Below, in pieces: positions 55,466-64,000 of a stretch of 64,000 bases of DNA; within the stretch, counting starts at the first letter, position 1; each line of letters begins with the position of its first letter. A program made the translations under genes and the position numbers. The notes under the pieces are model-generated. The model saw nothing but the letters and a program-made list of their open reading frames with translations, was not told the origin of the DNA and ran no database searches. Source of the stretch: Cycas panzhihuaensis (lineage: Eukaryota; Cycadophyta); contig CM041465.1 in the NCBI GenBank assembly GCA_023213395.1, positions 155,999,741 to 156,063,740 of the forward strand, given 5' to 3'.

Positions 55466-56647
55466 GAGCCAAAAGAGCTGCCCCCTAAGAAGGCAATTGA
55501 ACATGAAATCCAACTGGTTGCTGATTCACCTTTGCCCAATCTTAGTTTCTGTCGAAACTTAGTTATGGAGAATGAAGAGATTAAGAAGCAGATTCAAGAA
55601 CTCTTAGAGCAAGAAGTGATTAAGCCGAGTTGTTCCCCTTGCGGTTCACCTATTGTTTTGGTGCCAAATAAAGATGGAGGATGGAGAATGTGCATTGACT
55701 ACCGGGCTTTGAACAGGATCACCATAAAGAATCGACATCCCCTACCATAGATAGATGACTTGTTGGACCATATATAGTCTGCAAGATATTTCAGCAAGTT
55801 GGACCTGAAATCAGGTTACCATTAGGTTCAAATGTGGGAGGAGGATACTTGGAAGACAACCTTCAAATCAAAGCAAGGATTGTTCAAATGGATGGTGATG
55901 CCCTTTGGTTTATGCAACGCACTTGCCACCTTCATGAGGTTGATGAATGAGGTATTGAGACCCTTCATTGATGCCTTTGTAATTGTTTATTTGGATGATA
56001 TTCTGATTTTTAGTCATACTTGGAAGGAGCACCTCCAACATGTGGAGTAAGTGCTCAAAGTCCTTCAAGAGCAGCAACTGAAACTTAATCTAAAGATGTG
56101 CGAGTTTGGAAAGCAATCTCTCGTCTGAGGAGAAGAATTGAAGATTGACCCAACAAAGATTAGAGTCATTCTCAATTGGCCCACACCCAAGACAACCACG
56201 GAGGTAAGAAGTTTCATTGGTGCATGTCAATATTTAAGAAAATATATTTTCAGATTCTCTCAAATTGCAGCACCTCTTCATGCATTAATGGGAGAACATG
56301 CAAAATTCCTTTGGGGAAAGGAACAAGAGAAAGCTTTCAGGATTTTGAAGCAGAAAATTTGTGAGGCACCAGTGTTAGCTTTACCTTCATTGCAAAAGCC
56401 ATTCAAGTTGGAGACTGATGCTTCAGGCTATGCCATGGGAGCAGTGTTGAAGCAAGAGGGAAGACCGATAACATACCATTCAAAGACATTTAATGGAGTT
56501 CTAATAAACTACCCAACTTATGATAAGGAGCTCTATGCATTACACCAAGCAGTCAAGCATTGGAGACCCTACTTGTTGGGAAAAGAGTTGGTCATCCACA
56601 CCGATCACAAGCCTTTGCAATTCTTGCAGACTCAGTCCAAATTGTAG
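55466..56647 (+). pseudogene. Gy6 reverse transcriptase and RNase H
   Basis: RT reads [40 protein letters not shown], then TAG at 55748-55750 where Gy4 has W, two more TAG at Q positions, and [18 protein letters not shown]. The catalytic [11 protein letters not shown] is intact (YLDD 55988-55999). After a deletion near 56120 (the segment KSLVFLGFVVGG is shortened), WPTPKTTTEVRSFIGACQYL leads to RNase H LETDASGYAMGAVLKQEGRP, YDKELYALHQAVKHW and VIHTDHKPLQFLQTQSKL, ended by two TAG in a row at 56645-56650 where Gy4 has QQ. Confidence 0.9.
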
Positions 56648-57905
56648 TAGGCTAGACACATGAAGTGGATGTCCTATTTGCAACAGTTTCACATCGTGGT
56701 CAAGTACAAGAAAGGTGCGAAAAATAAAATTACAGACTTCTTGTCCAGACCTCCTCAACAGCAAGGTATTTCTAGTTTGTCAGTAGCTATGCAATTTCAG
56801 CCTTTCTGCCATGATGAATATGTTGATTTATACTTGGAATATAAGGCACTCAAGCCTATCTTGGAGCAGCGACAACATGGAAATGAAGTTGCTGATTTTC
56901 AGTTGAAAGATGGGCTACTCTTCAAGCAAGATAAGATTTGCATTCCAAAGCATGCAAACCGAATGAAGTGGGTAAGAGAAGTTCACACCTCTCAAGTTGT
57001 AGGACACTTCAGAGTAGGAAAAACATTGCTGAATTTACAATGATACATGTATTGGCCCAATATGCAACAAGACGTAACTACAATAGTAAGAAGATGTACA
57101 TTGTGTAGCACATCAAAGCCGTCTAATAGGAAGTTTGGATTGTACACTCCACTTCCTGTTCCATCGTGACCATGGGAGAGTATCTCCATGGATTTCCTCG
57201 AAGGACTACCATGGACCAAAAATGGTATGGATTATTTGTTTGTAGTTGTTGATCAATTCAGTAAAATGGTGGTGTTGATTCCATGTAAGAAGACACATAC
57301 AGGAGAAGACATAGCTAAATTGTTCTTCTAGCATGTTTGGAAGCATTTTGGACTTCCCAACTCAATCATTTCTGATCGAGATAGCAAATTTTTGAGTCAT
57401 TTTGGCAAACTCTTTGGGGAATGATGGACACAAAGTTGAAGATGAGTATGACTTTTCATCATCAAACAGACGGCCAAACTGAAGTAGTCAATAGGATGTC
57501 AGTGCAACTATTATGAGTATACAATGCCAAGCATCCTAAAACTTGGAATGAAAGTCTCCCATACCCACAATTTGCCTTCAACAGAGCAATCCATAGCTCA
57601 ACTCAAAAATCACTATTTGAGGTATGTTTGGGTTTTCTACCTGCAAGTCCATTTGATTTAGAATTTTCAGCCCAACTTTCTACAGTAAATGGAAAAGAGG
57701 AAGAAGGAGAAGAGAAGGCATAAAGATTCTTGGAAAGAATCGAAAAAATTCATCAACAAGTAGAGGAGCAACTTCAAAAATCTCATCATAGATATAAACA
57801 AAGGCATGATGCACATAGAACCATCTATTCCTTCAAGGAGATCGAGTTTGGTTGCATCTCAACAAGAAAAGATTGCAAGGTGAAGGTAAAAAGTTGAAGC
57901 TATAA
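56648..57905 (+). pseudogene. Gy6 integrase
   Basis: KWMSYLQQFHIVVKYKKGAK leads from RNase H to the integrase zinc region RMKWVREVHTSQVVGHFRVG and CTLCSTSKPS. The core reads SISMDFLEGLP (D), [38 protein letters not shown] (D) and [16 protein letters not shown] (E). Stops replace R at 57168, Q at 57328 and R at 57513. The C-terminal frame ends at 57905 where Gy7 starts. Confidence 0.88.
57901..57905. repeat. Probable left target duplication of Gy7
   Basis: TATAA precedes the TG of the Gy7 LTR. Its partner would lie beyond the window, so this is a prediction. Confidence 0.45.
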
Positions 57906-58102
57906 TGAGCCTATTAACGAATTAAGCATAATTAATGAAGGATGATGACTATTAATAATAAGTCACATCCCTTCGCCATACAAACATAAATATGTAATAT
58001 TCTGAATAGACAATAATCATTCCAGAGATTCAATCCAATAATATATTTTTCAGACATTCTTATAACTTGTCTTATTACGAGGCTGACCGTTAGATCACCT
58101 CA
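57906..58102 (+). repeat. Gy7 5' LTR (197 bp)
   Basis: Starts TGAGCCTATTAACG, ends AGATCACCTCA. The TG was chosen because Gy6 can be read up to 57905. The short length parallels the 185-bp Gy1 LTR. Confidence 0.65.
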
Positions 58103-58104
58103 AG

Positions 58105-58117
58105 TGGTATTAGAGCC
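58105..58117 (+). promoter_or_regulatory. Gy7 primer-binding site
   Basis: TGGTATTAGAGCC follows the LTR with an AG spacer, as in Gy2. Confidence 0.85.
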
Positions 58118-59540
58118 ACGATCTAGTGATTGTGAAAAAGAAAAAAAGAAACAAAAGCAAATACTATAGAATCAATATAATTTGGTTCAAATATCACCAA
58201 GAAATCTACAATCGAGACAATTGTGGAAACAATTGCCACAGCTCCATTAAATACACTATAAACTTGGTGTATATATAAATTAACTTGTAATTGTATTGAT
58301 TGCGCCATATACACAGTGAGTGAATCAAAATTAAGCATACGTAGCGACGCATTTCTATTCATTGCTAAGAGAAAAGGCCTATGCATATTAAGACAACCAT
58401 ATAAGCACAAAGTGATTAATGTAAAACATCGTACAGTCGTATAATCAACACAGATAGTCACTACCAATATTGACACCGCTGATAAGCGATCAACACCAGA
58501 TCATTCAGTCGCAGTTATAACATATCAAGTTAGCGCCATCGGTCCAACGCAGATTTATTCAATGCTATACTCCAGATAACAATCTACGACTACGATGCAA
58601 CAAATAGTAACAACAATCTGTAGAAGTAAACGCCTTGGGATCAAGTAACTATAGACTGTGCTCGTGTGAACCCACTAATTCATATTCTCCACCAGCGTTC
58701 ATGCCATTTGACTGCTCACGTCTGTGTTGATCAACAACTCGTTTTCGTTCTACTATTCGCATTCGTGTTGATCAACAACTCATCTTCGTTCGGCTTCCAG
58801 CTATTCACATCGTTCGTGTCTGTGACATTCAACAACTCATCTTCAACTACATAAATAATATTCAATCGAGTTGATATAAGGCATTGTACCGAGCGATGGC
58901 CGTAGTGATAAAATAGTACAGAAGAATATTTAATCAAGTGATATAAGGTTGACATAAGTGTGTTATTAATTGGCAGACATATTAGGAATTCAAGCAGAAA
59001 TTTGAGCAAGTGGAGATAGTCACATATTCGGTTGTTAATACATAATAGGTTAACAAATGTTAATATCTTAATATATTGACGGTTGATATATTTAGTTGTA
59101 CGATTACAATGAAAAATTTACAACCACATTAATATCAATTAAAGAAATATAAGCCTGACATATTGTTAATAAGTGATTTATATAAGTCTCAGTAACCAAT
59201 GGAATATTAAGGAAATTGGCAAGCATCATTTTCAACATATTAAGGAATCCTCGAATTAAGTAAATTGTGGAGAAAGTGCCATTATTATACCATAGTGGTG
59301 ATTACGTAGAAGGCCAATTCAATAAGAGGATTCAGTCTTGATGTTATTCTATTCAAATTAATTGGTGAAAAAAAAAAAATTAAAGATAATTATTGATCAA
59401 GTTCTTAAATCGAGGGAGTTCATAGTCACTTCGAAATAGTGCGTAAGTTAACAAGTAGGTGGATCAAACAATTCAAATAAATTATATATATCGAGTATGG
59501 AAAGTAGTTAGTGGAAGCTCATATATACAATCATTGAAAA
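58118..59540 (+). other. Gy7 leader, non-coding
   Basis: A 1.4-kb leader without recognisable coding. TCGTTCTACTATTCGCATTC and similar words near 58740-58840 form a loose repeat around GTTGATCAACAACTC. Confidence 0.65.
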
Positions 59541-60700
59541 ATGGATGCGGAAAAATTACAAGAAGAAGTGACCGACATAAAAAAAAATGGTTGGAATTGA
59601 AAATGGATTAGACGAAATGAGAACAACATTAAGAGAGATTGCTAGTAAAAGTAAAATTCATATGAATAATAAAAAAGAAAGAAGTTCATTTTTTCTATCA
59701 AATACAATGCCAACCAACACTGATAATGAAGAGGCCATTATTAAATACAATGAAGAATGGAATCACTTGCACCCATCATTGAAAAAAGATTGGACGAAAG
59801 CAGACTATATTACGGCTCGGCTTCAAAAACACAAGAAGCCTGCGAAACGAATAGGAGAAAGGAAAATAAACATATCTCAATTTGAGGGTTCAAAAGACAC
59901 TATTCATGAATGGTTTCAAAAATTGGAAATATACTTCATGTTGCAATCCATTAAAGATGACAAAGATAGAATACTGCATGTTGTCATGTATATGTCGGGT
60001 AAGGCATATGACTAGTGGCTGATGTGAGTACAAGAATAGGAAGAAAACGGGAAGGAAGCTTCTTGGAAACAGGTTTCTACATCACTTGAAGAACATTTTG
60101 AAGATTCATGGAATAATGATCATTTTGCCTAGCTAAGTAAACTACAACAAAAAACTTCAGTAGAGGAATATTGTCAAAAATTTACTGGGTTAGTTTACAA
60201 AGTGACTGATTTATCCTTAGCTTGAAAGATTGAACTATTTATATCAGGACTACAAAATGATATTAAAGTGGATGTTAAAGCACAAAAACCACAAGAGCTT
60301 AGTGAGGCTATTCGTTTGGCCAAAGCTTTTGAATCAAAACAAAAATCTTATTATCGCCCACCAATGTTGAGAAATAATGGGTCCTTCCAACCTAATATGA
60401 TAAAGGGAACAATTAATGAAAATAGTTCATATCCCAGGAAAGGAATTAATCCACCAAATAACGAGTGAAGATTTCATCAATTGATAGAAAAGGAGATTGA
60501 AGAACACAAACAAAAAGGGACTTGTTACTGGTGTAATGAAAAAAGAGAAAGAGGGCATAGATGTCAAGAACGAAGACTATACTCATTAGTCATCACTAAC
60601 GAGGAGTCAACAGAAGGAACATATGATCCTATAGATGTGGAAGATGCTAAAAATAATGAAGAAGAAATTAAAGAAGCGCCCATAATGTCCTTATCAGCTA
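59541..60700 (+). pseudogene. Gy7 gag
   Basis: The true start is probably ATG at 59541 (MDAEKLQEEVTDIKK), before a run of A at 59579-59587 whose length change shifts into the frame VGIENGLDEMRTTLREI. The core reads WTKADYITARLQKHKKPAKR, ISQFEGSKDTIHEWFQKLEI and YFMLQSIKDDKDRILHVVMY; several stops follow (60013, and at W, Q and R codons to 60230), then LFISGLQNDIKVDVKAQKPQ. A zinc knuckle, CYWCNEKRERGHRC, lies at about 60517-60558. Confidence 0.9.
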
Positions 60701-61038
60701 TGTCAGGAATAGCAACTCCTGAAACCTTAAAAATCAAAGGGTTTGTTAAAAAAAGAGGATTAATTACCCTAATTGATTCGGGTAGTACCCATAATTTTAC
60801 TGATCGCCATATTGCTCATAATTTAGGATTACAAATTACAAAAATTTTGTCATTTCAAGTTCAGGTTAGTGGCCATAAGCAAATTTGTGGAGAAGGTATT
60901 TTAAAAAACCTTAAAATATCATTCACAAATTATATTTTGAAAGCCGATTTTTTTGTTATTGAAATTGGAGGAGTTGATGCAGTATTGGGAAGTTAATGGC
61001 TAAGAACATTAGGTACTTATAAAACAAACTTACAAGAA
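60701..61038 (+). pseudogene. Gy7 protease
   Basis: Aspartic protease with an intact DSG: LITLIDSGSTHNFTDRHIAH at about 60760-60820. The second half reads ICGEGILKNLKISF and FFVIEIGGVDAVLGS, then TAA where Q is expected before WLRTLGTYKTN. It is the only gypsy protease here with the canonical DSG. Confidence 0.9.
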
Positions 61039-62580
61039 ATGTTTATAAGATTTAAGGAAAATGGTAAAACTATCACATTACAAGGGATGTTGACTCCAGA
61101 ACCTCAACAAGTGACTTCATACCAGATGAGTAAATTATTTCGGAAGGGATATCCTAGATGTGTGATTCAATTATTTTCAATTAAGATGGAAAATAACAAA
61201 CAGGAAACAATGGACAATCAAATGAAGAAACTAATAGGTAAATACAATATCATATTCCAAGAACTTCTAGCAACCTTACCACCTGATTGTGATATGGAAC
61301 ATATAATTGAATTAGAAAAAAACACAACCCCCACCATAATCAAATCATATTGGCATCCCTATAAGCACAAAAATGAAATTGAATGGACAGTTCATGAATT
61401 ATTAGATCTTGGAATAATTACGTCTAGTAAAAGCCCTTTCGCTGCTCCAGTGGTATTGGTAAGGAAAAAAGATGGTTCCTTCTGAATGTGCATTGATTAT
61501 CGAGCTCTCAATAAAATTACCATTAAAAATAGGTTTCCTATGCCAAGAATTGATGAGTTACTCGATGAGTTGTATGGTGCTCAGTATTTCACAAAATTAG
61601 ACCTTAGATTTGGATATTATCAGATTAAGATAAGAGATGAGGATACACATAAAATGGCATTCCGTACACACGAAGGACATTATGAATTCAAGGTAATGCC
61701 ATTTGGATTATGTAATGCACCTGCTACTTTTCAAGTAATGATGAATAAGATATTCTCGCCCTTTCTAAGGAAGTTTGTATTAGTATTCTTTGATGACATA
61801 CTCATCTACAGTAAAAATTGGGAAGATCACCTTGATCATGTAGATAAAATTCTTGACACCTTATAAGAACAAAATCTTTTCGCAAAAAAAATCTAAATGT
61901 AGCTTTGGTAAACAACAAATAAATTATTTGGGACATACTATGTCCAAAGATGGAGTTAGAGCTGATCCAAAAAAAATTAAAGCAATAATGAAATCACAAA
62001 TTCCACGCACAGTCAAGATGTTGAGGGGATTTTTAGGACTTACTAGATATTATCGTCGGTTTGTTAAGAATTATGCGCATATTACTAATAGTCTTACCGG
62101 TCTACTCAAAAGGGGCTCCTTTGTATGGAACGAATTAGCACAATCATGTTTGGAAAACTCAAAATAATTATGACAACTTTACCCTTATTAGTAACTCCAA
62201 ATTTTTCGAAAACCTTTACCATAGAATGTGACGCTTCAAGGATAGGCATTAGAGCTATTCTAAAGCAAGATGGCAGACCTATCGCTTATGAAAGTTGACA
62301 ATTGAATGAGCGAGAAAAACTTAAAACTACTTATGACAAAGAAATGTTAGCTATTATGCATGCTCTTCAAAAATGGCGACAAGATTTATTGGGAAGTAAA
62401 TTTTTAGTCAAGACAGATCATAATAGCGTACAATATTTTTTAAAACAGCAAGAATTGTCAACTGAACAACAAAAATGGGTTATGAAATTACAAACATATG
62501 ATTTTGAAATGTGGTATAAAAGGGGAAAACAAATATAGTAGCTGATGCTCTATCACGCAGAGATGAAGAAGCCTAACTTC
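61039..62580 (+). pseudogene. Gy7 reverse transcriptase and RNase H
   Basis: RT: HELLDLGIITSSKSPFAAPV, VRKKDGSF, a TGA at 61483-61485 where R is expected, then [57 protein letters not shown] and the catalytic [10 protein letters not shown] (FFDD 61786-61797), intact. TAA at 61864 (Q expected). Then KCSFGKQQINYLGHTMSKDG, RGFLGLTRYYRRFVKNYAHI, RNase H IECDASRIGIRAILKQDGRP, TTYDKEMLAIMHALQKWRQD, VKTDHNSVQYFLKQQELSTE, and VADALSR. One frameshift in the connection (62160) and one near 62536. Confidence 0.92.
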
Positions 62581-63711
62581 AAGCTATTTCTATGATTAAT
62601 CCTGAATGGTTAGATGATATAATGGCAGAATACACTAAGGATTTTGATAAGTAATAAAATTCAAAAGGAACCTCAAGAGAAATTCGAATGGAAAAATGAT
62701 ATTTTATGGTATGAAGGTCAAATTTATCTAGGAGAAAAATCAAAATTTAAACAACAAATTTTGAAGGAAGAACATATAGTACCATCAGTAGGACATACCG
62801 GATTTTATAAAACTTATCGTCAAATAAGGAAATCTTTTTTCTGAAAAGGGATGAAAAAGGAAATACAGAAATTCGTCAATTAGTGTGGAGTATGTCAAAC
62901 TACAAAATATGAAAATATTCTTCCTCCAGGATTATTACAACCTTTACCTATTCCACATGCAAAATGGGAGACTATAAGTATGAATTTTATCACAGGATTA
63001 CCAAAATAAGATAATAAAAATTGTATTTATGTAGGGGTCGATCGATTGACTAGATATGCTCATTTCATGGCTATACAAGGTGATCTTAAAGCTCATCAGA
63101 CTGCATCAATATTTATGAAAGAAGTTTATAAACTCCATGGGATACCAAAAATTATTATTAGTGACAAAGATCCTAAATTCCAAAGTAAATTTTGGCAAGA
63201 ATTATTTAAACAATTAGGAACTACTCTCAATATGAGTACCAGTTACCATCCTCAAATAAATGGTCAAACTGAAATTGTTAATAAATGCCTAGAAACTTAT
63301 CTTTGAAGTTTTGTTGCTGATAAACCAAGTAATTGGGCTAAATGGTTACATTTGGCTAAAGGATGGTATAACACTACTTATCACATGTCCACTAAAATGA
63401 CTCCCTTCCAAGATTTATATGGTTATGAACCTACATCATTAAAAGATTGGGTTTATTCAAATTCACGTATTCTAGTAGTCGATAATTATTTGCAAGAATC
63501 AAAGAATATAATTGTTGTATTAAAGGAACATCTTTCTAATGCTCAAAATAGAATTAAATAACAGGAGGATTCACACCATACTGAACAAAAATTTTTAGAA
63601 GGTGATTGGATTTATTTATACCTACAACCATACAAACAAACGTCTCTAAAAAAATCTAAAAACGAAAAACTCAATCCACGTTTCTATGGGCCATATCGCA
63701 TAAGCAAGAAA
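62581..63711 (+). pseudogene. Gy7 integrase
   Basis: Zinc region: EEHIVPSVGHTGFYKTYRQI, then [12 protein letters not shown]. Core: MNFITGLPK with D changed to N at the first catalytic position (usual MDFITGLP), VGVDRLTRYAHFMAIQGDLK, IISDKDPKFQSKFWQELFKQ (second D present) and INGQTEIVNKCLETYL with the catalytic E. The C-terminal region reads WIYLYLQPYKQTSL and NPRFYGPYRISKKVGE. Stops are frequent between 62840 and 63010, each at a W, Q or similar codon. Confidence 0.88.
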
Positions 63712-64000
63712 GTGGGAGAAGTTGCCTATGCCCTTGAATTACCTACTAACTCTTGTATTCATAATGTCTTTCATGTGTCTTGTTTAAAACAACGGTTGGG
63801 TACAGGAACACCAGCACAAGTTGAACTTCCAATGTTCAATGAAGAAGGTGTACTCCTCCTAATTCCCGAGTCTATCCTTCAAGTACGAGATCATCAATTA
63901 AGATCCAGAACTATTCGAGCATATCTTATCAAATGGCAACAACTTCCAGTAGAAGATGCCTCATGAGAATTTGCATCAATTTTGGACAAACGTCCTCAGC
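63712..64000 (+). pseudogene. Gy7 integrase end and chromodomain, cut by window edge
   Basis: VAYALELPTNSCIHNVFHVS and CLKQRLGT (the typical HxVFHVSxLK motif) are followed by LLLIPESILQVRDHQLRSRT and IRAYLIKWQQLPVEDASxEF, then ASILDKRPQ at the edge. The pattern Y-L-I-K-W-x-x-L-P-x-x-D-A-S-W-E is a plant chromodomain, with W turned into TGA at 63963-63965. Confidence 0.88.

Larger units (their letters stand above)
52558..57905 (+). mobile_element. Gy6, Ty3/gypsy of the Gy4 family, 3' part cut off by Gy7
   Basis: LTR 52558-53609, primer site, gag, protease, RT, RNase H and integrase follow in plus orientation, each closely matching Gy4. The integrase C-terminal frame reads HLNKKRLQGEGKKLK and stops where the Gy7 LTR begins at 57906. 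Gy6 carries more stops than Gy4. Confidence 0.9.
57906..64000 (+). mobile_element. Gy7, Ty3/gypsy chromovirus, runs off the window
   Basis: LTR, primer site, 1.4-kb leader, gag, protease, RT, RNase H, integrase and the beginning of a chromodomain are in order. The 3' LTR is outside the window. The element sits inside Gy6. Its coding text is closest to Gy2 and Gy1. Stops are mostly explained by single transitions. Confidence 0.9.

Overview
No host gene, RNA gene or CRISPR array could be supported in this window. It reads as a plant intergenic region built almost entirely from LTR retrotransposons of both Ty3/gypsy and Ty1/copia types, in different stages of decay and inserted into one another. 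The AT-rich sequence, tRNA-iMet-type primer sites, chromodomain-bearing gypsy elements and plant-type copia polyproteins point to a seed plant with a large, repeat-filled genome. A gymnosperm is plausible, but species cannot be read from the sequence. I found no previously undescribed biological system; the interest lies in element architecture and insertion history.

Layout (element names are local to this report). 1-2641: copia Cp1 (-), integrase scrap, leader and 5' LTR, inserted in the RNase H of gypsy Gy1. 2642-7668: gypsy Gy1 (-), itself interrupted at 3282-3804 by a copia LTR. 7895-8117: copia scrap Cp5 (+), followed by a dispersed repeat at 8105-8560. 8561-12111: decayed DNA with a gag-like stretch. 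12117-18495: gypsy chromovirus Gy2 (+), complete with two LTRs and a perfect target duplication. 20089-24372: copia Cp2 (+), no recognisable 5' LTR. 24373-25858 plus 40665 to about 45200: gypsy Gy3 (-), split by copia Cp3. 25859-40664: copia Cp3 (-), with three LTRs in tandem. 27887-34662: gypsy Gy4 (-), inserted in Cp3. 45783-46147: copia LTR Cp4 (-). 47122-47844: gag scrap Gy5 (-). 48991-49450: second copy of the 8.1 kb repeat. 49451-52557: nothing recognised. 52558-57905: gypsy Gy6 (+), cut by Gy7. 57906-64000: gypsy chromovirus Gy7 (+), running off the window.

The insertion order can be read in places: Gy3 was hit by Cp3, and Cp3 was then hit by Gy4; Gy1 was hit by Cp1 and by a separate copia LTR; Gy6 was hit by Gy7. 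The coding regions keep the usual order (gag, protease, then RT-RNase H-integrase in gypsy, or integrase-RT-RNase H in copia) but carry stops and frameshifts. Many stops are what C-to-T or G-to-A transitions would give at CAG, CAA, CGA and TGG codons, as expected for methylated, silenced plant elements. All coding remnants are therefore listed as pseudogenes.
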